DNA from: Chiua virens
Lineage: Eukaryota; Basidiomycota; Agaricomycetes; Boletales; Boletaceae
Direction of reading: 5' to 3'
Assembly (NCBI GenBank): GCA_019787685.1
Contig: JAHNUO010000009.1
Coordinates: 1,612,001-1,676,000, forward strand
Length of the DNA stretch: 64,000 bases
Shown one piece after another: positions 1 through 10,081 of this stretch; position 1 is the first letter of the stretch; each line of letters begins with the position of its first letter. The translations under genes were made by a program, and so were the position numbers. Below the pieces are notes generated by a model. That model saw nothing but the letters and a program-made list of their open reading frames with translations, made no database searches and had not been told where the DNA came from.

Positions 1-9
1 GCCGAAGAG

Positions 10-1010
10 ATGGCTCAGCGAAGCCCGTTCCTTGCTGAATGTCAAGTCCGAGGTGATTCAGCAGGGCTTGAGTGCAAGTTGTCTGAGGAGCGTAACAAGT
101 TGCAGGGCTTGAAGGCCGAACTCGCCGTCCGACAGTCCTCAGACCCGACAGGTCCCGTTCTCGCTGCCTGGGAAGCGGAGCGCACTCGACAGGTCGAGGA
201 AGGTTGCGAGCGGGAGGGTGATTCCTCGGCGTGGCAGACGCAGCGCAAGGCGACGTCCGAGGAAAGGACGAGTCTCCTGGTGCAGTGTGACCGAGTTATC
301 GGACGCAGCTGCACGAGCTGAAGAAGTTCGTATCCATTTATCGGCATTGGAGGCCGAACGTGTCGCCTGGACGAAGGAACGCGATCCTCTGCTGAAGGCC
401 ATGACACAACGACCAGAAGAGTTGGCTGCGCCAGCCAAAGTCTGCGGGGAACTGGACGAGGACCGGGTGAAGTGGTCGGAGGCCAAGAAGACTGCATGGG
501 TCGAGGAAAAAGCCGGATTAGACAGTGAGCGTGCGGCGCTGCAGGAAAAATAAGAATCCTTGTCACGTTCTCGAGGAAGTCCGTGCATCCGTTGTGTCGC
601 AGAGGTCTGCCACGGCTTCTGCTCGGAAGGACAGACTTCTTCCGTGAACATTATGCACAAGCATCCACGTTCGTCAGTTCCGTGCGGGATGAGAACCTAA
701 AGCTGGAGAAGAGAGTGAAATAACCGAGGGACAGGCGCATGAAGGTGTCGCAATAATCAAGGTGTTCTACGAGGTATCTCTTTTCTTCGACTCGGCGATT
801 TGGATCAGTGTGCTCACTGATATCAAGAGTCGTCTCGAGGTTTTGCAGGCTGACATAGCCCGATAGAAAGGGTTGACGGTCCAGGAGCTCTTGCAAGAAT
901 AGCAACTACGGACGAATGACGAACTTCGTACGAAAGCTGCGCAAGTACCTGAGCTTGTGGATCTTTGTGGCCGTATAATGGCGGAAACCAAATTCCTCGA
1001 AGCTGAGACA
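10..1010 (+). pseudogene. Decayed coiled-coil protein gene
   Basis: Two overlapping open stretches in different frames (10-321 and 218-553) encode Glu/Lys/Arg/Ala-rich sequence with recurring W-x-x-E-R and L-x-x-E-R-x-x-W patterns, typical of a long charged coiled coil. Short similar segments follow in shifting frames to about 1.0 kb, for example residues around MAETKFLEAETLKHGW near 975-1022. No frame stays open beyond about 110 codons, and no start or splice pattern rescues it. The window begins inside the gene, so the 5' part is not visible. Function cannot be assigned; this is a coiled-coil relic or a badly frame-broken gene. Confidence 0.45.
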
Positions 1011-2019
1011 TTGAAACATGGCTGGGCGCAACAACGCAGCGTCTTCCAACGAAACTATGTGTATCGCAGGATCCTCTTCAGAACAAGAGGAAATCTCTTG
1101 AGTCTAAGCTCCGTCGGCTCTGAACATCCACATTTTCCAGCGACTATTATCATGCGGCAATGTTGTTCCCCAACGCTTTCTGCTACATCAGTTGAGTCGG
1201 TTCTACCTCCACGGAGGTTCGCTGCCGAAATATCAAGTTTCTTCCGTCGATCTTGGTCGTTTTGGCTTCCCTTGTTACTTTGTTTCCGCAATCAAAGAAC
1301 CGCATGAAACCCTGATATAGGCGCAATCGTCGTACTGAGCATCATGTCGACTTGTCTCCTTGCCTCATTTCGTTGCTGCGCCACGTGCCAATCTGAACAT
1401 CGTCATCGGTCATTTAGTTGAATGAGGCTACCCAGAGTACCTTCTCCCAGATCTCAGCTAACGCCAGAAACGCCAAGTATGCTGGGGTAACAATGAAGTT
1501 CATGCTTCGGCTCGTGAGACAATCCTCTTATTGATAGTCATGTATCTACTCTGCATACTGTGTCTACGAATCGCATGACCAATCTTGCGGGACAAATCAG
1601 CCGTGAGGAAAGCTACAACAGCACAAAGGGCGTAGGAGGGACGGGTAAACAAAACGGCATGCTATTATACACTGACGGGACGACGAGAAAAAGTGGATAA
1701 AAAATAAAACAGAGTGTACACCTGGCGAGACGGCGATGAGAAGGCTGGAAGGAAAAACCAACCCGTGTCCCTGTAATCAATCTCGGCAGGCCAGGCAGAG
1801 AGAATAAGAAAGGAGATGGTGACCTTGACGAGGCGCAGGAGTTATCTAGCTCGACTGATTAGCTTTGTGTAAATACAAAATTTGACTAAGTCCCTCGTGA
1901 CCCGCTGACTATTGCTAATCTTTCCCATTTCGCACGCTCTAACGAGCAATCGCGGGCTGTCTCTTGCGCTCTCAACACTATTCCTATCCATCAAGCCACC
2001 CGCTTCAATTCCTACTATC
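1011..2019. other. Intergenic, no gene seen
   Basis: About 1 kb with only short ORFs and no recognisable motif on either strand. The last 150 bases lie directly upstream of the GTPase gene and should contain its promoter, but no TATA or other box stands out. Confidence 0.4.
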
Positions 2020-5000
2020 ATGCAGATCGACGATATCAGACAGAAATTTGGACGGTTCCGAATCCTTGTCATCGGCCGGGCCAACGCTGGGAAGACGACA
2101 CTTCTCAAGCAAATCTGTAATTCGAAGGAGAATCCAGAGATCTATGACGGAGAAGGGAAAAAGGTATGCTTGTATGCCAACCTGGGGTTTCTGATCTCAC
2201 AAGTGGATTGGTGGCCCATGATTAGGTCGATCTGGCACAGATCGAAGAGTCTGCGGAGGTGAATACCAGGTTTACCATCAACCCTCGTTATCACCACCTC
2301 ACATGTCTCAAGCGGGGAGAACACAACATCGAGAATGAGATGGTCTTTCGAAGCAACCCCGGGTTTGTCTTCCATGACTCCCGTGGGTTTGAAGCTGGTA
2401 GTGTCGACGAGTTTAACAAGATGAAGGACTTTGTTGCCGAGCGAGCTAGGACGACATTCCTCAAGAAGCGTGTCCACGCTATATGGTAAACACACAGAGT
2501 CACTTACAGCGTGCTAACTACAACTGTTGGATAGGTACTGTATCCCGATGGATCAGATACACCGCGCTATCTTGACCGCGGAGGAAAAGTTTTTTGATGA
2601 ATGTGAAACAGAAAATGGTAAGCTTTTCTTAAATGTCCATTCATTGTGTTATTTTTATTATATTTTCGGGACAGTGCCTGTTGTGGTTGTGTTCACAAAA
2701 TGTGATGCATTGCGAGTGTTGGCAGTGGCTGCCTTGACAGCTGAGGACAAGAAACTGCCTGAACAGGAAAGACTTGCCAAGGTGCAGGAACTCGAGGAAA
2801 GCATGGTAAAGAATAGTACAATTTGGGAAAGATTGCAAAAAAGAAAAAATCCCCCAAAAGTGTATGCTGAAGTCAAAGGTTGGTATGAAATTGGAGTAGG
2901 TGACATGGAGATATCTCATTATGTGATTTTTTTTGCAGATATGCAGAAGTGCAATGAAGGATGCAGGACTGTGCTAGAAAAGACTGCAGCTGGTTTGGAT
3001 GATGAAAGTTTGGAAATGCTGTTTGTGACCACACAAAGTGCAAACATCATGCTTTGTGTAAAATATGCTGTTGACAGGTATGTGACCCTTTCTTAATGTT
3101 GATTGTTTGGTGAATTACACATGATATATGTCATAGAACTTTGGTGCCATTCATTGCTGGCAAATTGTCTCCAGTAGGAAGATTTGATCAGAAAGAGCAA
3201 GAGTCCTTGATGAGAAGAATGGGTATATGGTTCCCACATGTCAATGTATGAAAGTGTGGAATTTCTATATGGATGTGAAGTGCTTACAAATATTGGCAGG
3301 TAAGCAATGTGATCAAATTGAGAAATATAGAGTGATTTTGATACATGTCCATTGGTGCTCCCACCATGTTCTCTAATTCATAGGAAGTAGGTCGATCTGA
3401 CTGTTCTTGGAGGTCTCAGAGTGATCCTGATCCATGTCTATGTCTGCTCCCACCATGTTCTCTCATTCATAGTTTGTAAGTGGTCTGACTGGTCTTGGAG
3501 GTCTTAGAGTGATTCTGATCCATGACCATGTCTGCTCCCACCATGTTCTCTCATTCATAGGGAGTAAGTGGTCTGACTGTTCTTGGAGGTCTCAGAATGA
3601 TTCTGATCCATGTCCATGTCTGCTCCCACCATGTTCTCTCATTCATAGGGAGTAAGTGGTCTGACTGTTCTTGGAGGTCTCAGAGTGATTCTGATCCATG
3701 TCCATGCCTGCTCCTACCATGTTCTCTCATTCATAGCAAGTAAGTGGTCTGACTGTTCTTGGAGGTCTCAGAGTGATTCTGATCCATGTCCATGTCTGCT
3801 CCTGCCATGTTCTCTCACTCATAGGAAGTAAGTGGTCTGACTGTTCTTGGAGGTCTCAGAGTGATTCTGATCCATGTCCATGTCTGCTCCCACCATGTTC
3901 TCTCATCCATAGTATGTAAGTGGTCTGACTGTTCTTGGAGGTCTCAGAGTGATTCTGATCCATGTCCATGTCTGCTCCCACCATGTTCTCTCATTCATAG
4001 GAGGTAAGTGGTCTGACTGTTCTTGGAGGTTTCAGAGTGATTCTGATCCATGTCCATGTCTGCTCCCACCATGTTCTCTCATTCATAGTTTGTAAGTGGT
4101 CTGACTGTTCTTGGAGGTTTCAGAGTGATTCTGATCCATGTCCATGTCTGCTCCCACCATGTTCTCTCATTCATAGTTTGTAAGTGGTCTGACTGTTCTT
4201 GGAGGTCTCAGAGTGATTCTGATCCATGTCCATGTCTGCTCCCACCATGTTCTCTCATTCATAGGGAGTAAGTGGTCTGACTGTTCTTGGAGGTCTCAGA
4301 GTGATTCTGATCCATGTCCATGTCTGCTCCTGCCATGTTCTCTCATTCATAGCTTGTAAGTGGTCTGACTGTTCTTGGAGGTCTCAGAGTGATTCTGATC
4401 CATGTCCATGTCTGCTCCCACCATGTTCTCTCATTCATAGCATGTAAGTGGTCTGACTGTTCTTGGAGGTCTCAGAGTGATTCTGATCCATGTCCATGTC
4501 TGCTCCCACCATGTTCTCTCATTCATAGTATGTAAGTGGTCTGACTGTTCTTGGAGGTCTCAGAGTGATTCTGATCCATGTCCATGTCTGCTCCTGCCAT
4601 GTTCTCTCATTCATAGGAAGTAAGTGGTCTGACTGTTCTTGGAGGTCTCAGAGTGATTCTGATCCATGTCCATGTCTGCTCCCACCATGTTCTCTCATTC
4701 ATAGGAAGTAAGTGGTCTGACTGTTCCTGGAGGTCTCAGAGTGAAATGTCCATGTCTGCTCCTGCCATGTTCTCTCATCCATAGCTTGTAAGTGGTCTGA
4801 CTGTTCTTGGAGGTCTCAGAGTGATTCTGATCCATGTCCATGTCTGCTCCCACCATGTTCTCTCATTCATAGGAAGTAAGTGGTCTGACTGTTCTTGGAG
4901 GTCTCAGAGTGATTCTGATCATGTCCATGTCTGCTCCCACCATGTTCTCTCATTCATAGGAGGTAAGTGGTCTGACTGTTCTTGGAGGTCTCAGAGTGAT

Positions 5001-6047
5001 TCTGATCCATGTCCATGTCTGCTCCCACCATGTTCTCTCATTCATAGTTTGTAAGTGGTCTGACTGTTCTTGGAGGTCTCAGAGTGATTCTGATCCATGT
5101 CCATGCCTGCTCCCACCATGTTCTCTCATTCATAGCTTGTAAGTGGTCTGACTGTTCTTGGAGGTCTCAGAGTGATTCTGATCCATGTCCATGTCTGCTC
5201 CTGCCATGTTCTCTCACTCATAGGAAGTAAGTGGTCTGACTGTTCTTGGAGGTCTCAGAGTGATTCTGATCCATGTCCATGTCTGCTCCCACCATATTCT
5301 CTCATTCACAGCTTGTAAGTCTTAATTCCAATTCATTGAATCCATCTTGTTCCCTCTAATATCCCTTAGGATGTAAGACATCATTAAAGCCTTGTATGCA
5401 ATATCATTGAATACTCTTTCTGCTCTATCTCCATTTTCTAGGAGGTGAAACCCAATCATTTTCTTTTTTACTTCATTTTCATCTTTATTTTGCAGGAGGT
5501 TTGTTCTACTATCTCACTTTGACCCAATCAATGATTAATGTGATTTCATATAGTTGCTACATTCTCCACAGGTTTTTTATTTATTATATTTATTATATTT
5601 AAATTTTGATTCTCACATTATTTTTACATCAGGGCCAAGTTCCATATGGTGCCACAATACACTCAACTCCCTCAAAATCAATGGTATGTGTGCTATTTTC
5701 ATGCTAGAACATTTCTCATGTTACTTTGTATAATTTAGCTCCCATGGACCTTGAAACCATGGAAAAAAGCCCTTTTGTTGGGCATTGGTCAGTCTTGTTT
5801 GGTATCCCATTCCCACTCCTTCAATATCTGTATAGATTCTGCCATCATTATGGTGCACTCCTTCCATCTCCACCAGCAAGGTAATCAAGAATCAGTTGCA
5901 ATTGCTGCCAAATTGTACAAATCATCTGGCACATGTGCCAAGATTCAACAAGCAGTCACTCTACTAGCTCATCAACACAATTCCAAAGACTACAGAGGGG
6001 ATGACAGTGGCAATCATGGATCTGATTTCAAAGAATCTCATATGTAA
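2020..6047 (+). CDS. GTP-binding (G-domain) protein, gene interrupted by an intron-repeat array
   Basis: Exons I can chain in frame are 2020-2163, 2226-2485, 2535-2617, 2675-2878, 2939-3077 and 3137-3245. Introns are 49-62 nt, one with a perfect GCTAAC branch motif. The product opens with MQIDD; its P-loop is GRANAGKTTLLKQI at about residues 21-34. The G3-like motif FHDSRGFEAG follows and VVVFTKCDAL is the G4 (TKxD). This matches the large Agaricomycete family of Era/dynamin-like G-domain proteins. After 3245 the gene either stops at once (TGA 3249-3251) or continues through the array to exons 5633-5683 (GQVPYGATIHS...) and 5739-6047 (LPWTLKPWKKALLLGIG..., a hydrophobic segment then helical tail). 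Every junction on both sides of the array is phase 0, so the C-terminal exons fit the same protein, about 458 residues if all 26 array triplets are included. A GTAAGT at 6044 could extend it further. Confidence 0.7.
3300..5314 (+). repeat. 88-bp tandem array of intron-like units with a variable triplet between 3' and 5' splice sites
   Basis: Twenty-three consecutive units; donors start at 3300, 3387, 3476, then mostly every 88 bp, with one 80-bp (4708) and one 87-bp (4876) unit. Each unit begins GTAAGTGGTCTGACTG, contains CTGAT as a possible branch point, and ends TCTCATTCATAG. Between that AG and the next GTAAGT lie exactly three bases, which carry most of the variation. They are GAA (3384, 3825, 4617, 4705, 4873, 5224), TTT (3473, 4089, 4177, 5048), GGA (3561, 3649, 4265), CTT (4353, 4785, 5136, 5312), TAT (3913, 4529), GAG (4001, 4960), CAA (3737) and CAT (4441). 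None is a stop codon. The first unit (3300-3383) is a diverged version and may be the founder. Either this is one long intron with a minisatellite, or it is a chain of 85-nt introns separated by single-codon exons; the sequence alone cannot decide. Confidence 0.92.
5315..5632 (+). other. Non-repetitive introns with three more AG-triplet-GT cassettes
   Basis: After the array the same architecture continues in unrelated, AT-rich, intron-like sequence. A 55-nt segment ends CCCTTAG, then GAT (5370-5372), then GTAAGA. A 69-nt segment ends TTTCTAG, then GAG (5442-5444), then GTGAAA. A 51-nt segment ends TTTGCAG, then GAG (5496-5498), then GTTTGT. A further CACAG at 5571 is followed directly by GT, and the next AG, at 5632, opens the exon GGC CAA GTT. 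Spacings of 51-69 nt equal the ordinary introns of this gene, which argues that the triplets may be real micro-exons. Confidence 0.6.
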
Positions 6048-6520
6048 GTCACACTTCTGTGCAATTGTACAAGTTGATTAAAAACACTTTAGCTATGAAC
6101 ATCTCTGTGTGAAAAGTTCACTATCTTCAATGATGAGTCTCAACAGTGTACAATATTTCGATAGAATGGAGACTGGTTGTAAATGTAAATTGTATATCAT
6201 TGAATTTCTTTTGACACATTCAATCAATTTGCAACAGTGATGAAATTTAGTAACGGCGCATCCGATCACGTGCATAGAAAATCAGTGTCAACCATGATAT
6301 TTGCATACTGCTAACTGATCGTGATCCAACTAACCTACCTAAGGAATGAAAACACTAATGAAAGGCAAATACGAGTGCAAGTAAACTACACCCCTTTCTC
6401 TTTCTAGGATACGGCGAGATGAGGACAGAAAACATCGAGTCAAGCCACCGTGCATACGTCGACATGAAGAAAGAAAATGAAAAGATAAAGAGTCCTCAGG
6501 TTCCGAAATATCAGCCGCGC
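6048..6520. other. Intergenic, no gene seen
   Basis: AT-rich 3' flank of the GTPase gene. A plus-strand reading continues open after a possible intron (donor GTAAGT at 6044, acceptor near 6093) to about 6239, but nothing recognisable is encoded. No other feature is visible. Confidence 0.35.
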
Positions 6521-6582
6521 ATCAAACGGCACGGGGATCATCCGTCCAGATAAGAGATAGCCATCCGCCGTTCACAATCACA

Positions 6583-8780
6583 TTATGCGTTCGCTGGCTT
6601 GCACAGCCCGTAGCCATATCTCCCCGGGACGACTGTTTGTGCGCGCGCATCAGCTCTGGCGTCACATGTAACCCCAGCACGAAATACGTACCTCTTTTCT
6701 CGTAAGATCCGCCACACCCGTCTGTTGTCCTTCTCCTTCTCGTTCCGAATCTTGGTGGCGAGCGACTCCGCTCTGGGCGGGAAGACACCAGGTCGGCAGC
6801 GCGCCTGAAGATCTGCCAGACCTTCGTGCGTTCCTTCCGACTCGAGGACAACCTTGCCATACCAGCCGGGATCGATGTAGAATCCTTCAACGTGGGAATA
6901 GGAACCCGAACAGCGCGCGATCGAGAGTGTGTTTGCGATTGCGTGGGGGGTACAGGCGGGGGGATAGTAAACGTGGTCCGGTGATCCCAACGAACAACAT
7001 CGTGCAATGCCCCATGGGGTCTATGGAAGGAGTGTGAGTATGCTTCGAACGCCTGTTGATTCAATACGCACAGTTTCCGTTCGAGCCTGATCCTGCAATA
7101 ACTGGAGATTGGCCGCAATCTCGCGTCCCCATGGACTTACGTCAAGGTAGACGATGGGATTACAATGGGGATTGTGCGTCACAGAACCACCAATGCGAAT
7201 GACTCGATGGAAGTACGATGGAGAGAACGTCAAGCTGTGGAAGTATGGCGACACTTCACTCATAATCCAGATCCTGCCATTCAAACGTCTGAGGCTGTTC
7301 CACAATACGAATTCAAGATGAGACGCACCACAAGATAGCTCCCGTCCCACATCAGCCGGTCGAGGTTCCCTTCATCCCCGACAGCAACGTCCCACACAAT
7401 ATCGCCCACTCGGACAAGTTTCAGAATACCGGAACGTTTCAATTCGGCCTGACATTCCACGACACCCGCATCAGATAACCAATCTCCCTCAGGGGAAGGC
7501 ACGAACACTCTCAATACCGGAGGGCGCCCGGGTCGATAGAGACGATTTGAATTTGGAGACCACTGATGAGAAACTTGGGTTCCGTTCATTCTTTCCATGT
7601 GAATGATTACCTGAATAGGAATGAGAAGAAGTGGGCGACGGAGCTCGGCTGGAAACGCTGGGTTGACGGGTGCCTGGACGGGAAGGATTCGAAACCTGAT
7701 TTGATTCGGCCGAACGCAGTGTCTTGATGTACTTGGCCTCAGACTTGGCTTGAGCACGAAGACGGAGAACCACTCGGGTGTAAACCGCGTTGTGAGTGCC
7801 AGCGTAAGTATATTTGGTGTTTCGGACGTCACCGGAGCATCCCGCTTCGCTCCTTTAGGTTGCAAGTACGCGGCAGCAAGACGAGCATATTGATGTGCTG
7901 GCATGGCCACGCCACGTATGTAGTTATGCAGATCCTAATGAGTATGTCACTATATGTGAGCGTGCGGATTGCATGTCAAACTTGCCTTCAGCGATGACTC
8001 AAGTGGCTCCGCCCATTCAAAATCCCATTTCATATACCCGACTGTACCGAGGTGTCGTTCGAGAACGAACTCACGGAGAATTCTGCTCTGCAACAACTCC
8101 GGAACCTGTTTGTTCGCACTGTAGAGCGCCAGCCACTCGGAATATGACAAATACGACAGCAACAGTGGGAAAGAATTCGTGTTGGACATGAATGTCATGA
8201 TTGGGAAATATGTTGGCGGAAATGTCGGTTCCCGAGGCGGATCTTCCACCTGCTCGCTGTCCTGCTCTATGGATGGTTTGCGACCTCGGCAACTAGTGGT
8301 GGCGGAGCCTTTTCCAACCAGACCCCCGACGTTGTTGACGAGCAACCTTGTAATCATCGAGGGTCATCGGTGAGTAGGGACTTTTCGGGAGCGGAAGATG
8401 TGTGCGTCCGGGGTAACAGGTGTTCCGGGAGCCGGCAGCGGCGGCATACTTAGGGACTTGGCGTGTCCATCCTTGCTACGAAAACCATCTTTCTTGCTCA
8501 AACGCAGACTTGCAGAGGAAGTTGAACCGCTTCTAGAACATGGCCGCGCCTGGGGCCTCAGCATTCTCACACCTTCAGTTTTCGCAAACGGGTCATCATC
8601 TAGGAGTAAAGGATCACTCGGTTCGGGAATGGTGGGGCATGCCTTTGTCAAGACGCGTCGGGCGTGTTCAGATCCAGGGTCGACCCTGAGTCCAACAGTC
8701 GGCGGATGCTCCGCGGGCAAATTGTTCTTGCTCGTCTTGCTCGTCAAAGGCGGAAGCTCGGAGGAATAGGAACGTCGGGC
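6583..8780 (-). pseudogene. F-box-like Agaricomycete protein, frame-broken
   Basis: Read right to left: a Ser/Pro-rich N-terminal segment (8747-8364); PMTLDDYKVARQQRR; then FMSNTNSFPLLLSYLSYSEWLALYSANK (about 8200-8115), which resembles the F-box-like helix pair of a family common in these fungi. MPAHQYARLAAAYLQ, VYTRVVLRLRAQAK, a Ser/Pro linker, RPPVLRVFVPSPEGDWLSD, SPSYFHRVIRIGG, PWGREIAANLQLLQDQ and DPGWYGKVVLESEG to VWRILREK (about 6690) follow in the family's order. One intron is clear (GTAATC...CATCAG before WSPNSNR). At least four other transitions need a frame change with no splice pair, near 8290, 7830, 7290 and 6890. The protein is therefore interrupted or the sequence has indel errors. 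No ATG start could be fixed. Role is unknown; F-box-like proteins usually present substrates to SCF ubiquitin ligases. Confidence 0.6.
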
Positions 8781-8790
8781 TGATGGTTAC

Positions 8791-9706
8791 AGCACCCCGG
8801 GAACGCAGGTCAGAAAGAAATGACCCTCACGGCGTGGAGGCAGGGCCGCTACGACACGGGGGAGAGGAGTGCTGGAGAGATGCGTATTCGACGGGCGGTG
8901 AAGGATACGCATTCTGCACGTTAATGGGTCTCGTGGGTAGTGAAGCAGCTGTGGCAGTAAAAATGAGGGGATCCCTGCGCAAGGGAGTCACTGCGTCCAG
9001 ACTTCATGGACAAAGCATGTCGTATAGCATTGGGGGTCGCGCGTGCGTGTTGGGGTGACTTAATGAGGATGCCAAGCTGGGGAGAGAAGTCTGTCGTGCA
9101 AGGGTTCAGACGCACTCAACTGTGGGAGGTGCTGTGGAAGAACGATGTACTCGGGAACCAGTGTTAGAGGCCGTGAAGTGGATGAAGGGACGGATGAGTC
9201 GCTAGGGCAGCTGGTGAAGAGATAATAATAGCGGGAGCCTGTTGGTTTGTAACATATTAGCAGGAAAACAACATGTAACATTCCACACGGCTTACCAGCA
9301 GGAAGTGAATTGACGTGTAGTGAGTCGACGGAATATAGGCGCCTGACTGGGTATCACCTGGTCCAAACGATACACACAAGAGTGGACGGGTTAGACGTGA
9401 ACGGATCATATCGGGCACGCCACTCACGAAATTGTGCGTCCAGAAAGATGATCACCGGGGTCTATCTGATGCCGATCTACACCTGGAGCATTAATGAAGA
9501 ACCACCAAATCGATCTAGAAAAGGAGGAAGGGTTGACCGGTGAGATTGAGCTGGCAGAAGTAGATGTGCTGTACAATCCGGGCTTCTGTCCCAGTGTGTG
9601 ATGGCGGTGCGGGGTGTTTGGGAAGGTGGAACGGGACAAATGTGATGCTGTATGGGTGGGGGATATGATTGACGACCAAGGCAAATAAGAATGTTTTGAA
9701 GTCGAC
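8791..9706. other. Intergenic, no gene seen
   Basis: Ninety-one- to 94-codon ORFs occur on both strands but none has recognisable motifs or plausible splice partners. The right end may contain more of the RING-IBR remnant that starts at 9707, but I cannot read it. Confidence 0.35.
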
Positions 9707-9940
9707 ATGGCGATGGTTTTCGCGAGCTTAGGCCCTGCAGAATGGCGTCAGCGTCAGCAACGAGCGGCAGAGGAACAGGAGAGACGTGTAGAACAGCAAC
9801 GTCAAGAAGAAGCGGAGGAGCGAGAGAGACGGACTGCAGAGCGACGTCGGAAACGAGAGGCGGAGGAACAGGAGAGACGTCGCGCTGAACAGGGTCTACG
9901 GCAACAAATGGAGGAGCGCGCCGCAGAGCAACGCACCTGA
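9707..9940 (+). pseudogene. Remnant of a third RING-IBR gene copy: coiled-coil tail only
   Basis: Seventy-seven codons rich in E-E-Q-E-R-R and A-E-Q-R-R repeats. They match the C-terminal coiled-coil tails of the two RING-IBR copies downstream; the end (QRRKREAEEQERRRAEQ, MEERAAEQR) is almost the same as 20510-20600 of copy 2. It lacks the zinc-binding domains and the terminal Cys-rich CaaX end, and stops about 20 bases before the truncated end of the mariner element. It is best read as the tail of an additional tandem copy cut off by the transposon and associated deletion. Confidence 0.7.
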
Positions 9941-9958
9941 TATGCCCAGTTTGTCAGC

Positions 9959-10026
9959 TTACAGCCGTTTGCCCAGATTTTCTGGAATAATGGCAGTCGC
10001 GCCAAATTGTGATCAATTAGGAAATC
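9959..10026 (+). repeat. Left inverted repeat of the mariner-like element
   Basis: Starts TTACAGCCGTTTGC and ends GATCAATTAGGAAATC; reverse complement of 12763-12820 apart from an insertion and a few mismatches. Confidence 0.8.
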
Positions 10027-10081
10027 GGTGATTAGCTAGAATTTGTGTTGCGTCTTGGCTTTAGCACTACGATACACTCAA

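Noticed and set aside
4821..5054. 77-codon ORF with internal peptide repeats inside the array
   Set aside because: It is just translation of the 88-bp unit across splice signals; 88 is not a multiple of 3, so no long repeat protein can be encoded.
3300..5314. CRISPR-like array
   Set aside because: Regular repeats with variable parts, but the variable part is only 3 nt, the setting is an intron-rich eukaryotic gene, and splice signals explain the boundaries.
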